Shown here one piece after another: positions 55,276-64,000 of a stretch of 64,000 nt of DNA (position 1 is the first letter of the stretch; every line of letters begins with the position of its first letter). Source of the DNA: Streptomyces sp. NRRL S-455 (lineage in GTDB: Bacteria; Actinomycetota; Actinomycetes; Streptomycetales; Streptomycetaceae). The position numbers and the translations under genes are program-made. The notes under the pieces are model-generated. The model saw only the letters and a list, made by a program, of their open reading frames with translations. It ran no database searches and was not told the origin of the DNA. The DNA lies in NCBI RefSeq assembly GCF_000717875.1, contig NZ_JOCT01000004.1, forward strand, positions 496,001 through 560,000. Reading direction: 5' to 3'.

Positions 55276-57588
55276 TCACCTTCCCCGAACGCCGGCTTCC
55301 GGCTCAGCGAGCCGGCGCGCCTGGGTCTGCTTACGGGCCTGGAGTTGCTGACGCAGCAGTTCGAGGCTGCGTACGACGGCGCCCACCTCGTCCTGGTAGC
55401 GCGGATAGAGCACGGACTTGAGGTCGCCGTCGGCCAGCTTCTCCGCACTGGCCGCGAGGGCCCGCATCGGCCGGGCCACGACCAGGAACACCCAGCCGAG
55501 GCAGACGACGATCAGGGCGAGACCGAGCAGCCCGGCCAGGACGCTGCGGTCCTCACGCTGGTACGGGGTGATCTGGAAGTCCTTGGCGTTCTGCCAGCTG
55601 ACCACGGTCCAGCCGATGTCGGCCGCCACACCGCCGCCGGAGAACGGGGCCGCCGCGGCGACGGTGACGCCGCGTCCCTCGCGGATCAGCAGGCCGTTCT
55701 CGACGGGACCGGCGCCGACGTGGACGCTGCCGGCCCGGACGAGGTCGGCGAGCGCGTCGCGCGGCAGCTCCTCGAAGGCCAGGAAGCCGTCGCCTGCGGC
55801 GATCGTCTCCGCCTCGGAGTTGACCACGCGCACCTCGCCGAGCCCGGGCCGCTTCAGCAGCGAGTTGAGGAACTCGATCCTGACCTCGCCGACGACGGTC
55901 TCTCCCTTGCTGTCCGGAACAGGAGCCCCGACCTGGACGACCGGCTTCTTGTCGCCCTTGCCGGACACCCGCACGAGCGGGAGGTCCTCGTCGTCGCTCC
56001 AGTCGGAGTTCGGCTCCTCACCCGCCCGGGCCACGACCTCTCCGTCCTCGGAGAGGACGTACAGGGTCTGGTAGCGGGTGTGCTCGCGCAGGGCCGTCTC
56101 GAGCACCTTGGCGGTGGCGTCGGCGTCGTCCGGGGCGATCAGCCGGGACGTGGAGACCAGGTCCGCCTGCGCCTCGTTGAGCGCCCGCCGCACCCGGTCG
56201 GCGACCAGGTCGGTGCGGTCACGCTGGTCGTTGACCATGCTGGCCGGGATGCTGACCGAGTCGTCCGTGCGGTTCAGCAGGAGACCGACGGGCAGGCACC
56301 ACAGCAGCAGCAGTACGGCGGTCAGCGCCAGCGGCCCGCGTACCCCGAACCGTCCCTTGACGCGCTGACGCCCGCCGGGATCACCGGTCGTGCCGCCCAG
56401 CTGCGTGCGCAGCCTCTCCAGGGCGGAGCCGACCCGCGCGGCCTCGCCCCAGCGGGGCACGTACACCGGGCGGGTGAGGTCGCCGCGGGCCAGTCGGCGG
56501 GACTCCAGGAAGAGCCGCAGCAGCGGCCGCTGCACGGTCGCCCACAGCACGGCGGCGGCGAGCAGTCCGAGCACCACCAGGGCTCCGGCCGCCAGCAGCC
56601 CGTACAGTTCCCGGCTGGGAGCGGCGGCGTGCTGCTGGACCACGGGCAGCAGGGCGACGACGGTGAGCCCGAGCCCGGCGCCGACGCTCTTCTTCTCCTC
56701 GGGGTCCGAGGAGGCGAGGGAGGCGTACCCGGCTGTGGCGGTACGGCCGTTGTAGCTCTCGCCGAGCAGGGTTCCGCTGACACCGGGATAGCCGCGTGAG
56801 CCTGGTTCCCTGGCGCTGACCGGGTCCTGCTCGGTCTCCACGGCCGCCCGGGCGGACAGCTCGCTCATCTGCTTCTGGAGCCAGGACAGTTCCTTGCGGC
56901 CCTGGTCCGAGTTGAGCGCCTCGGACTGCTCGAAGCCGGCGGTGGCGAGGATCTCCCCGCCGGTGGCGACGACGGCCATGGTGCGGAACTGGCCCAGGTT
57001 GATGGCGGGCACGGACAGGCTGTTGGACGCGATCAGCAGCTGCTGCGGCCCCTCCTCGGGGTCGATGACCGCCATGGTCATCAGGCGCACGTCACCGGTC
57101 TTCAGCCGCACCATGCGGGGCTTGAGGGCCTTGTCCCCGGTGAGGACCTCCTTGTCCAGCCAGGCGAGAGGAATCGTTTCCCCCCTGGCGGCCAGCACCT
57201 TGCCGCTGTCCAGGTCCAGGATGGTGGTACCCGTCCACTTCTGGTACGTCTTCCCCAGGTCGGACAGGACGGCCTCGGGCTCCACCGGTGAGCCGGCGTT
57301 CAGCGCGGCGGCCGTGCGGTTCAGGTCGGTGACCCGCTCGTCGATCGAGGCCCGCAGCGCGATGGCGCCGTCCTCCGCGAAGTGCTGCTGGGAGGATTGC
57401 ACGGCCTCCGGCACGACCTGCTCGCCGGCGGGGCCGAGCACCTTGGCGGTGAGGCCCGCCAGGGCGAGCACCAGCACGCAGAGCAGTGCGATCGGGGGAC
57501 GGATGCCGCCCAGGAGCGGCATGTCCGCTCGTCTGCGGCTGCGCCGCCGCCCGCCCTTCACGGGGCGTGCGGCACGAGTTGATGTCAC
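55276..57588 (-). CDS. Double sensor/HAMP membrane protein without output domain
   Basis: 770 residues built as two tandem modules. Each has a membrane helix, an extracytoplasmic domain, a second helix and a HAMP-like segment (first RPLLRLFLESRRLARGDLTR, second RPMRALAASAEKLADGDLKS near the C-terminus). Helices are near residues 30-55, 328-355, 415-437 and 695-720. No kinase, cyclase or methyl-accepting domain follows; the protein ends 30-40 residues after the second HAMP. It lies 7 bases upstream of capB, so it may sense envelope state and influence the synthase directly. Not known to me in Bacillus cap loci. Confidence 0.8.
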   Translation of the reverse strand: MTSTRAARPVKGGRRRSRRRADMPLLGGIRPPIALLCVLVLALAGLTAKVLGPAGEQVVPEAVQSSQQHFAEDGAIALRASIDERVTDLNRTAAALNAGSPVEPEAVLSDLGKTYQKWTGTTILDLDSGKVLAARGETIPLAWLDKEVLTGDKALKPRMVRLKTGDVRLMTMAVIDPEEGPQQLLIASNSLSVPAINLGQFRTMAVVATGGEILATAGFEQSEALNSDQGRKELSWLQKQMSELSARAAVETEQDPVSAREPGSRGYPGVSGTLLGESYNGRTATAGYASLASSDPEEKKSVGAGLGLTVVALLPVVQQHAAAPSRELYGLLAAGALVVLGLLAAAVLWATVQRPLLRLFLESRRLARGDLTRPVYVPRWGEAARVGSALERLRTQLGGTTGDPGGRQRVKGRFGVRGPLALTAVLLLLWCLPVGLLLNRTDDSVSIPASMVNDQRDRTDLVADRVRRALNEAQADLVSTSRLIAPDDADATAKVLETALREHTRYQTLYVLSEDGEVVARAGEEPNSDWSDDEDLPLVRVSGKGDKKPVVQVGAPVPDSKGETVVGEVRIEFLNSLLKRPGLGEVRVVNSEAETIAAGDGFLAFEELPRDALADLVRAGSVHVGAGPVENGLLIREGRGVTVAAAAPFSGGGVAADIGWTVVSWQNAKDFQITPYQREDRSVLAGLLGLALIVVCLGWVFLVVARPMRALAASAEKLADGDLKSVLYPRYQDEVGAVVRSLELLRQQLQARKQTQARRLAEPEAGVRGR

Positions 57589-57727
57589 CGGTGGTCTCCT
57601 CCGACCGCTACGGGTGACGGCGTCTGCCGATCACACCGCCTGGACGCGGGGGCATGACAAGCCGTCAGTAATGAGACTTCTGAGGAGCGCCGAGGTTGCT
57701 TCTCTCGCCCCGTGGTGCGCTGTGGCG

Positions 57728-58930
57728 CTAGTCACGCTCCAGTGCGAGTTCCTTCAGGCCGTCGCCCCCCGGCGCCCCGCGGTTGTACAGGAAGCCCCGC
57801 GTCCGTTCCGCCGCCAGCCGGTAGCGGGCGAGCCGCTCCTCCGAGAGGTCCCCCGGCTCGTCGAGGGTCCGCCGCACGTCCACCACCCGGTGGTCCGTGA
57901 CCGCGCCGTCGGGCGCCTTCTCACCGGCCTCCACCTCGGCCGGGATGTCCACCAGCGTCGTGGCGTAACGGGCCGAGACGTCCCATCCGTCCGTCGTCTC
58001 ACGGAACTCGAACCAGCCGATCGCGCCCTCCTCGGTGAGCCCGCTGGGCGAGGAGTGGCGTGCCACGTGATTGCCGAGGCCGTAGGCGACCCACGTGCCG
58101 TTCACCTTCTGGATCGGCTGGACCACGTGCGCGTGGTGCCCGATCACCAGGTCGATGCCGGTCTCCGTGGTGAGCCGCTCCGCCAGCCGCAGCTGTCCGA
58201 CGCCCGGTTCGTTGTGGTGCTCCGCCCCCCAGTGGACCGAGAGGATCACCACCTCGGCCCCCTTCTTCCGGGCCTTGGCCTCCGCCTCCTTGACGGCGTC
58301 CGTGCCGAGCTTGTTGAACGCCCACTTCTGCTTCTCGGGCGTCGGGTGGACGAACGACTCCCAGGAGAAGGACAGGTGGGCGACCTTGACGCCGCTGACG
58401 TCACGGATGTTGACCCGTTCCGCTTCCTTGGGGGTGCCGGCGGATCCCGTGTGTCCGAGGCCGGCCTTGTCCATGGCGCTCAAGGTGCGCCGCACGGCCC
58501 CCAGGCCGTGGTCGAAGGTGTGGTTGGAGGCCGTCGAGCAGGTGTCGTAGCCCACATCCTTGAGCGCCGTCAGGATCTGCGGCGGGACGAGGAACTCCGG
58601 GTATCCCTCGAAGGGTCCCCGCGGCTTGCCGACGGGCGTCTCCATGTGACAGATGGCCAGGTCGGCCTTGCTGATGACCGGCTTCACCCCGGCGAGCATC
58701 GGCCGGAAGTCCAGCCCGGCCTCTCCCTCGCCGGTCTCCTCGGCGTCCTTGGCGGCCTGGTCCACCAGCTCGGGGTGGATCAGCACGTCACCGGTGGCGG
58801 CGACGGTGAAGGAACGCCCGCCCGGCTTCACCTGCGGTGCGGAGGCCGCAGAAGTGCACGCAGCCGTCACGGCGATGACCGAGAAAGCGATTACCGCCCG
58901 AGCGATCCGGAGAGGTTCACGAAGTGTCAC
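57728..58930 (-). CDS. capA: CapA-like (PgsA) metallophosphatase-fold protein
   Basis: 400 residues. N-terminal hydrophobic segment (AVIAFSVIAVTAAC) possibly lipidated. The PGA_cap domain has FTVAATGDVLIHPEL, NHTFDHG, VILSVHWGAEHHNEP, LVIGHHAHVVQP and VAYGLGNHV, the metal-site motifs of CapA. In Bacillus CapA/PgsA is needed for polymer transport or release. First gene of the minus-strand block, separated from the HAMP gene by 139 bases. Start GTG 58930. Divergent from the lipoprotein at 58993. Confidence 0.9.
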   Translation of the reverse strand: MTLREPLRIARAVIAFSVIAVTAACTSAASAPQVKPGGRSFTVAATGDVLIHPELVDQAAKDAEETGEGEAGLDFRPMLAGVKPVISKADLAICHMETPVGKPRGPFEGYPEFLVPPQILTALKDVGYDTCSTASNHTFDHGLGAVRRTLSAMDKAGLGHTGSAGTPKEAERVNIRDVSGVKVAHLSFSWESFVHPTPEKQKWAFNKLGTDAVKEAEAKARKKGAEVVILSVHWGAEHHNEPGVGQLRLAERLTTETGIDLVIGHHAHVVQPIQKVNGTWVAYGLGNHVARHSSPSGLTEEGAIGWFEFRETTDGWDVSARYATTLVDIPAEVEAGEKAPDGAVTDHRVVDVRRTLDEPGDLSEERLARYRLAAERTRGFLYNRGAPGGDGLKELALERD

Positions 58931-58992
58931 CCCATCATATTCACATGAACCACACATGCACCACGGACGTAACCGTCACAAGGAAGTCACAT

Positions 58993-59913
58993 TTGACTCG
59001 CATTCTGACCCTAATCGGACTGATCCTGGCCTTGTCCAGCTGTCAGTCGGCACCGGACCGGTCAACGGACGATGTCACTCCGCACGCCCGGGAGTTGGTG
59101 GACCTCCGCAGCAGGATCCTCACGTACACGGCGGAACTGGAGCCCGACGACGCGTACACCCCACCGGACGACACCCAGCGCGAGCGCGTCGCCGAGAGCG
59201 TCGGCCACCTCCTGGACGGCGACACCACCAAGGCCGAACGACTGCTCGCCCCCGTCGGCCTCAAGCTCACCCGCCTCACCGACACCGAGTCCGGCCGCAG
59301 GTACGACGAGATCGCCGCCGCACGCCCGGGCAGGGCCGAACGATGGGGACGCCTCTACCTGACCGCCGACTCCGACGTCCGCTGGAACGCGCAGGTACCG
59401 CACCCGGTCTCCGACCGGGACACGGAACGCCTCGGCGTGAGGCTCCTGGAGGACAACCCCGGCGGCTCGCTGGTCCTGGCCGGCGCGCACCGCGAGGCGG
59501 GCCGCGGGGACGCCGCCGACGTCTCCCACCGGGAGGACAGCATGTTCCACGCCGTCGTCGTGGAACTCCAGAAGCGCGACGTGCCCGGAGTCCAACTGCA
59601 CGGCTTCGCCAAGGAGTCGCACCGCCCCTACGAGGCCGTCCTCTCCGCCAGAGCCGCGTGGAACACCATCGATGAGGCCGTCGCCCTGGCCGACGGCATG
59701 CAGGCCGACGGACTGCGGGTCTGCCGGGGCTGGTCGGCCCGCTGCCCCCTGGAGGGCACCACCAACGTCCAGGGCAGGGCCGCCCAGCGCCACCACGCCA
59801 GGTTCCTCCACGTCGAGCTCTCCCCCAGCGCGCGTGGCGGCGGCACCGATGCCAAGGACACCGCCAGGGCCCTCTCCGAACTGCTGATGAACTGGAACAC
59901 CGCAGACCGGTGA
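58993..59913 (+). CDS. Lipoprotein of unknown function divergent from capA
   Basis: 306 residues from TTG 58993, which has AAGGAAG 6-7 bases upstream; an in-frame ATG at 58945 lacks a ribosome site. Lipoprotein signal (TRILTLIGLILALSSC). The domain contains GSLVLAGAHREAGRGDAADVSHREDSMFHAVVVELQ and VQLHGFAKESH. Clustered His and Asp residues suggest a metal-dependent hydrolase. Some poly-gamma-glutamate hydrolases carry comparable His-rich motifs, but I could not match them firmly. Location beside capA makes envelope work plausible. Confidence 0.75.
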   Translation: MTRILTLIGLILALSSCQSAPDRSTDDVTPHARELVDLRSRILTYTAELEPDDAYTPPDDTQRERVAESVGHLLDGDTTKAERLLAPVGLKLTRLTDTESGRRYDEIAAARPGRAERWGRLYLTADSDVRWNAQVPHPVSDRDTERLGVRLLEDNPGGSLVLAGAHREAGRGDAADVSHREDSMFHAVVVELQKRDVPGVQLHGFAKESHRPYEAVLSARAAWNTIDEAVALADGMQADGLRVCRGWSARCPLEGTTNVQGRAAQRHHARFLHVELSPSARGGGTDAKDTARALSELLMNWNTADR

Positions 59914-59930
59914 GGAACGCCGGAAGCCGG

Positions 59931-60785
59931 TCAGCAGCACCCCGCCGACGGCAGAGACCGCTTGTTCCGAGCCTCCTTGCTGCGCGCGGCCAGCAATTCG
60001 TCGGCCGGGTAGCCGACCTCCTCCAGTGTCAGCCCGTGCGGCCGTACGACATGCACGGCCGAGTCCCGTACGCCCGCCGCCAGCACCTTCCCGGGCCAGT
60101 CGGCGGGCCGGTGCCCGTCCCCCACGAACAGCAGCGCCCCGATGAGCGACCGCACCATGTTGTGGCAGAAGGCGTCGGCCCGCACGGTGGCGGTGATGAT
60201 CCCGTCCTCACCCCGGACCAGGCTCAGCTCCTGGAGCGTACGGATGGTGGTCGCGCCCTCCCGCTTCTTGCAGTAGGCGGCGAAGTCGTGCTCCCCCAGC
60301 AGGCCGTGGGCGGCCTCGTTCATGGCCTCCACGTCGAGTGGCCAGTCGTGCCACAGCACGTGGTTGCGCAGCAGCGGGTCGACGCCCCCGGGGTTGTCGG
60401 TGACCCGATAGGCGTACCGCCTCCACACCGCCGAGAACCGCGCGTTGAACCCGCTGGGCGCCTCCCTGAGGGCCCAGACCCGTACGTCCCGCGGCAGCCG
60501 CCCGGCGAGCCGCTTGAGCAGCTTCTGGTGGTGCTCGGCCCACACCTCACGCGGCAGATCGACGTGAGCGACCTGCCCCCGGGCATGCACCCCCGCGTCG
60601 GTACGCCCCGCCACGGTCAGCTCGTACGTCTCCCGCGACCGCGTCACGGTCCGCAGGGCGTCCTCGATCTCCCCCTGCACGGTCCGCCGCCCCCCGGCCT
60701 GCTTGGCCCACCCGGAGAACTCGCTCCCGTCGTACGACAGATCAAGACGGACACGAACGTAACCAGCCGCTGCTTCATCACTCAC
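59931..60785 (-). CDS. truA: tRNA pseudouridine(38-40) synthase
   Basis: 284 residues. [19 protein letters not shown], catalytic Asp in [32 protein letters not shown], and [17 protein letters not shown] are the TruA pattern. Downstream of rplQ as in most actinobacteria, but separated from it by a strong terminator and a dispersed repeat. The C-terminus has a small extension ([16 protein letters not shown]). Confidence 0.96.
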   Translation of the reverse strand: MSDEAAAGYVRVRLDLSYDGSEFSGWAKQAGGRRTVQGEIEDALRTVTRSRETYELTVAGRTDAGVHARGQVAHVDLPREVWAEHHQKLLKRLAGRLPRDVRVWALREAPSGFNARFSAVWRRYAYRVTDNPGGVDPLLRNHVLWHDWPLDVEAMNEAAHGLLGEHDFAAYCKKREGATTIRTLQELSLVRGEDGIITATVRADAFCHNMVRSLIGALLFVGDGHRPADWPGKVLAAGVRDSAVHVVRPHGLTLEEVGYPADELLAARSKEARNKRSLPSAGCC

Positions 60786-60811
60786 GTACAGATCCTCTCA
60801 GCAACACAAAA

Positions 60812-60843
60812 GCGGGCCCGCCCCCAAAAGGGAACGGACCCGC
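60812..60843 (-). terminator. Terminator of the rpoA-rplQ operon
   Basis: On the minus strand GCGGGTCCGTTCCC, loop TTTT, GGGGGCGGGCCCGC, then TTTTGTG. As RNA the 14-bp stem is complete with three G-U pairs and is followed by a U-run: a classical intrinsic terminator. Confidence 0.85.
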
Positions 60844-60855
60844 CAACGCCCTGAA

Positions 60856-60882
60856 GGGGCGCGGGGAACTGCGCGACAAGCC
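60856..60882 (+). repeat. Dispersed Streptomyces repeat, copy 2
   Basis: GGGGCGCGGGGAACTGCGCG then ACAAGCC; one change from copies 1 and 3. It lies between rplQ and its terminator on the minus strand. Confidence 0.9.
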
Positions 60883-60926
60883 ACCACGAACCCGCGGCCG
60901 CAAGCGCACAGCCCCCGGCAGAACGC

Positions 60927-61412
60927 TTACGCGTCCTTGGACTCCTCGGCGTCCTCGGCCTTGGTCGTGTCGACCTGAGCCTCGGAAGCCTCGGCGTCCT
61001 TGGCGGCACGCTTCGTCGCGGCCTCGGCCTCGCCGGTCGCCTCCTGCGCCACCGTCAGCGCCTCGACCAGCTCGATGACGGCCATGGGCGCGTTGTCGCC
61101 ACGGCGGTTACCGATCTTGGTGATGCGGGTGTAGCCACCCGGACGGTTCTCGTTGCGCGGGCCGATCTCGGTGAAGAGCGTGTGGACGACGCTCTTGTCC
61201 GTGATGACCTGGAGCACCTGACGGCGGTTGTGAAGGTCGCCCTTCTTCGCCTTGGTGACCAGACGCTCGGCGTACGGACGCAGGCGGCGGGCCTTCGCCT
61301 CGGTGGTGGTGATACGACCGTGCTCGAACAGCGACTTCGCGAGGTTCGCGAGCATCAGCTTCTCGTGCGCGGCGCTGCCGCCCATACGGGCACCCTTGGT
61401 GGGCTTCGGCAT
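60927..61412 (-). CDS. rplQ: Ribosomal protein L17
   Basis: 161 residues. [52 protein letters not shown] and [25 protein letters not shown] are standard. A C-terminal extension of ~45 residues rich in Ala/Glu is usual in actinobacteria. Last ribosomal gene of the alpha operon. Confidence 0.98.
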   Translation of the reverse strand: MPKPTKGARMGGSAAHEKLMLANLAKSLFEHGRITTTEAKARRLRPYAERLVTKAKKGDLHNRRQVLQVITDKSVVHTLFTEIGPRNENRPGGYTRITKIGNRRGDNAPMAVIELVEALTVAQEATGEAEAATKRAAKDAEASEAQVDTTKAEDAEESKDA

Positions 61413-61491
61413 GGTGTTTCTCCTAGGTGTCTGCCCCGGCCGTATCAGGTACCGGGGTCAGTATCCGAGCGAGCGGTTGCCCGTCGGAGAT

Positions 61492-61513
61492 CCAGGCCCC
61501 CGAAGGGGCCTGG
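61492..61513. terminator. 9-bp stem-loop between rpoA and rplQ
   Basis: CCAGGCCCC, loop CGAA, GGGGCCTGG: perfect stem in the 172-base rpoA-rplQ gap, directly beside dispersed repeat copy 3. It may attenuate read-through or protect the mRNA end. Confidence 0.5.
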
Positions 61514-61515
61514 AA

Positions 61516-61542
61516 GGGGCGCGGGGAACTGCGCGACCAGCC
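61516..61542 (+). repeat. Dispersed Streptomyces repeat, copy 3
   Basis: GGGGCGCGGGGAACTGCGCG then ACCAGCC, identical to copy 1 (47890). Confidence 0.9.
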
Positions 61543-61584
61543 ACGACCGGCCCGCAGACGCAGTACGGCCTCCCCGCTGAGCGA

Positions 61585-62607
61585 TCAGTACTGCTCGGTC
61601 TCCACGAACCCGGCGTCCGCGTCGTCGTCCGCCCCGAAGGCGTCCGCCGCAGCGGTCGGGTCGAATCCGGGCGGGGAGTCCTTGAGCGCCAGGCCCATAC
61701 CCGCCAGCTTCGCCTTGACCTCGTCGATGGACTTCGCACCGAAGTTGCGAATGTCGAGGAGGTCGGCCTCGGAACGCGCCACGAGCTCACCCACGGAGTG
61801 GATGCCCTCACGCTTGAGGCAGTTGTACGACCGAACGGTGAGCTCCAGCTCCTCGATCGGCAGCGCCAGGTCGGCGGCCAGCGCGGCGTCCGTCGGGGAC
61901 GGACCCATGTCGATGCCCTCGGCGTCGATGTTCAGCTCGCGGGCGAGACCGAACAGCTCGACCAGGGTCTTACCGGCCGACGCCATGGCGTCACGCGGAC
62001 GCATCGCCTGCTTGGTCTCGACGTCGACGATCAGCTTGTCGAAGTCGGTCCGCTGCTCGACACGCGTGGCCTCGACCTTGTACGTGACCTTGAGCACCGG
62101 CGAGTAGATCGAGTCGACCGGGATCCGGCCGATCTCCTGGCCGACCTGCTTGTTCTGCACGGCGGAGACGTAGCCACGGCCACGCTCGACCGTGAGCTCC
62201 ATCTCCAGCTTGCCCTTGCCGTTGAGCGTGGCGAGGACCAGGTCGGGGTTGTGCACCTCGACACCGGCCGGGGGCGCGATGTCGGCGGCGGTGACCAGAC
62301 CCGGGCCCTGCTTGCGCAGGTACATCACGACCGGCTCGTCGTGCTCCGAGGAGACGACCAGCTGCTTGATGTTGAGGATCAGGTCGGTGACGTCCTCCTT
62401 GACGCCCGGCACGGTGGTGAACTCGTGCAGCACGCCGTCGATGCGGATGGACGTGACCGCCGCACCCGGGATCGAGGAGAGGAGGGTCCGGCGCAGGGAG
62501 TTGCCGAGGGTGTAGCCGAAGCCCGGCTCCAGCGGCTCGATCACGAACCGGGAGCGGAACTCGTCGACGACCTCTTCGGTCAACGAGGGACGCTGAGCGA
62601 TCAGCAT
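61585..62607 (-). CDS. rpoA: RNA polymerase alpha subunit
   Basis: 340 residues. N-terminal domain ([39 protein letters not shown]), linker, and C-terminal domain ([46 protein letters not shown]). Assembles the core enzyme; the C-terminal domain contacts promoters and activators. Acidic tail [14 protein letters not shown]. Confidence 0.99.
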   Translation of the reverse strand: MLIAQRPSLTEEVVDEFRSRFVIEPLEPGFGYTLGNSLRRTLLSSIPGAAVTSIRIDGVLHEFTTVPGVKEDVTDLILNIKQLVVSSEHDEPVVMYLRKQGPGLVTAADIAPPAGVEVHNPDLVLATLNGKGKLEMELTVERGRGYVSAVQNKQVGQEIGRIPVDSIYSPVLKVTYKVEATRVEQRTDFDKLIVDVETKQAMRPRDAMASAGKTLVELFGLARELNIDAEGIDMGPSPTDAALAADLALPIEELELTVRSYNCLKREGIHSVGELVARSEADLLDIRNFGAKSIDEVKAKLAGMGLALKDSPPGFDPTAAADAFGADDDADAGFVETEQY

Positions 62608-62758
62608 GTGTGGATCAGATCCTTCAGTCGGGGGCGCCCGCTATTTGACGCCCGACTTGAACCGTCCCCGACGGAAAGGGACGGGTACTGCAAGGGTACG
62701 GGCGATACGGCCCGAAAGAGCCGTACCGCCCGGAAACCGTGAGCCCGAAGGCGTCGCG

Positions 62759-63163
62759 TCAGACGCGGCGGCGCTTCGGCGGACGGCAGCCGTTGTGCGG
62801 GGTCGGGGTGACGTCCTGGATGGAGCCGACCTCGAGGCCCGTGGCCTGCAGGGAGCGGATCGCGGTCTCACGACCGGAACCCGGGCCCTTCACGAACACG
62901 TCGACCTTGCGCATGCCGTGCTCCTGGGCGCGGCGGGCAGCCGACTCGGCGGCCATCTGCGCGGCGAACGGCGTGGACTTCCGGGAGCCCTTGAAGCCGA
63001 CGTGGCCGGCGGAGGCCCAGGAGATCACGTTGCCGGACGGGTCCGTGATCGAGACGATCGTGTTGTTGAACGTGCTCTTGATGTGCGCGTGGCCGTGAGC
63101 GACGTTCTTCTTTTCCTTGCGGCGCACCTTCTTGGCAGCGCCCTGACGACCCTTGGGGGGCAT
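62759..63163 (-). CDS. rpsK: Ribosomal protein S11
   Basis: 134 residues: basic N-terminus ([42 protein letters not shown]) and C-terminus [18 protein letters not shown], invariant in the family. Between rpsM and rpoA; no rpsD follows, as is usual for actinomycetes with rpsD elsewhere. Confidence 0.98.
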   Translation of the reverse strand: MPPKGRQGAAKKVRRKEKKNVAHGHAHIKSTFNNTIVSITDPSGNVISWASAGHVGFKGSRKSTPFAAQMAAESAARRAQEHGMRKVDVFVKGPGSGRETAIRSLQATGLEVGSIQDVTPTPHNGCRPPKRRRV

Positions 63164-63227
63164 CTATAACTCCTACGGGAGGTGGTCGGTCCTGCAGCGA
63201 AGACCGCTGACGAGCGTCCGCTGAGGA

Positions 63228-63608
63228 CTACTTCTTGCCCGGCTTCTTCTTACCGGCGATGGCGCGACGCGGGCCCTTGCGGGTGCGGGCGTTCGTGCTG
63301 GTGCGCTGACCGCGGACGGGCAGACCGCGACGGTGACGCAGACCCTGGTAGGTACCGATCTCGACCTTGCGGCGGATGTCGGCCTGGATCTCGCGACGGA
63401 GGTCACCCTCGGTCTTGATGTTGTTGTCGACGTACTCGCGGATCGCGACCAGCTGCTCCTCGGAGAGGTCACGAACACGAGTGTTCGGGTCCACGCCGGT
63501 GGCGGCCAGCGTCTGCTGGGACAGAGTCCGGCCGATGCCGAACACGTAGGTGAGGGCGATCTCCACGCGCTTGTCGCGCGGGATGTCAACACCGGAAACG
63601 CGTGCCAT
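63228..63608 (-). CDS. rpsM: Ribosomal protein S13
   Basis: 126 residues: [68 protein letters not shown]. 64 bases before rpsK in the same operon. Confidence 0.99.
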   Translation of the reverse strand: MARVSGVDIPRDKRVEIALTYVFGIGRTLSQQTLAATGVDPNTRVRDLSEEQLVAIREYVDNNIKTEGDLRREIQADIRRKVEIGTYQGLRHRRGLPVRGQRTSTNARTRKGPRRAIAGKKKPGKK

Positions 63609-63798
63609 TCAATGGCTCCAGTTACTTGTCGGAGGTCTTCCACAGGACCGCTTCCCAGCCGCCGTACGAGGTACGAACTGGGTCCCCGGCCTCCGAACCG
63701 GGGGTGTCAAGCCGTTGCCGGCTTGGGTCCTGCGTATGAACATATTCAGCTCGCGTCGCGCGAATCCCTGCGATGGATGCAGAGGGATCGGTCGTGCG

Positions 63799-63912
63799 TC
63801 AGCCCTGGCGCTGCTTGTGGCGCGGGTTGTCGCAGATGACCATGACCCGGCCGTGACGGCGGATCACCCTGCACTTGTCGCAGATCTTCTTGACGCTCGG
63901 CTTGACCTTCAT
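63799..63912 (-). CDS. rpmJ: Ribosomal protein L36
   Basis: 37 residues, [20 protein letters not shown]...[11 protein letters not shown]. The four zinc ligands Cys-Cys-Cys-His (CDKC, C, H) are intact, so this is the zinc-binding C+ form. Too short for length-filtered ORF lists. Between infA and rpsM. Confidence 0.97.
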   Translation of the reverse strand: MKVKPSVKKICDKCRVIRRHGRVMVICDNPRHKQRQG

Positions 63913-63971
63913 TAGGTGAGGTTCTCCGGGTCAGTGCCACCACCCCGCCGGAAGCGGGATGCGGGCAAGAT

Positions 63972-64000
63972 CTACTTGTAGCGGTAGACGATCCGGCCAC
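63972..64000 (-). CDS. infA: Translation initiation factor IF-1, last codons only
   Basis: The minus strand ends GRIVYRYK-stop (TAG at 63972-63974), the invariant C-terminus of IF-1; the rest lies beyond the window. Its position just upstream of rpmJ fits the infA-rpmJ-rpsM-rpsK-rpoA-rplQ operon. Confidence 0.85.

Noticed and set aside
58993..59913. Naming the divergent lipoprotein a poly-gamma-glutamate hydrolase
   Set aside because: His/Asp clusters and context are suggestive, but the known hydrolase motif could not be matched with confidence.

Overview
The window is high-GC (about 70%) actinobacterial DNA with Streptomyces codon usage. Developmental regulators bldM and whiD sit side by side. 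CIRCE elements lie upstream of groES, and the alpha-operon ribosomal genes occupy the right end. Gene content and order follow the Streptomyces core chromosome in the stretch that in S. coelicolor, as I remember it, runs from about SCO4776 down to SCO4725. I know of no reason to call it plasmid or phage.

Layout. 1-4.2 kb: a Ser/Thr protein kinase cut by the window edge, a secreted serine hydrolase and glpD. 4.4-9 kb: a nucleotide-sugar dehydrogenase homologue lacking its catalytic Cys, a possible 38-residue peptide gene, a GuaB3-type protein and guaB. 9.1-11.6 kb: an ECF sigma factor (ShbA/SigD type), bldM with a BldN-type promoter, and divergent whiD. 11.6-17 kb: LysR regulator, MOSC protein, SDR, SnoaL-like protein, groEL1 and groES. 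17.2-24 kb: two translationally coupled lipoprotein polysaccharide deacetylases, a methyltransferase, and a LacI regulator divergent from a GH3 glycosidase. 24-33 kb: the tRNA t6A genes (tsaD, rimI, tsaB, tsaE), a 55-codon gene behind an iron-box-like palindrome, alr, a 25-bp tandem-repeat array and nnr. 33-36 kb: a secreted beta-helix protein, a BtrH-like protein, a small membrane protein and acpS.

36-42 kb is the accessory part. Two ECF41-type promoters and the first codons of two genes (one looks like the N-terminus of an ECF41 sigma factor) flank an IS605-type TnpB element. I read this as a destroyed ECF41 operon. It is followed by an ankyrin protein and a four-gene cluster led by a WXG100-like protein. 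42-50.5 kb returns to core genes: glmS, a drug-type ABC exporter, coaA, a DUF389 protein, glmM, rpsI and rplM.

50.7-60 kb holds a second accessory block: a poly-gamma-glutamate-synthase-like operon (capA-like, double-HAMP membrane protein, capB, capC, NlpC/P60 hydrolase) beside a divergent lipoprotein of unknown function. The right end is truA, rplQ, rpoA, rpsK, rpsM, rpmJ and the last codons of infA. Small repeats, stem-loop terminators and several operator-like palindromes are annotated individually. All assignments rest on reading the sequence and on remembered family knowledge; no database search was possible.
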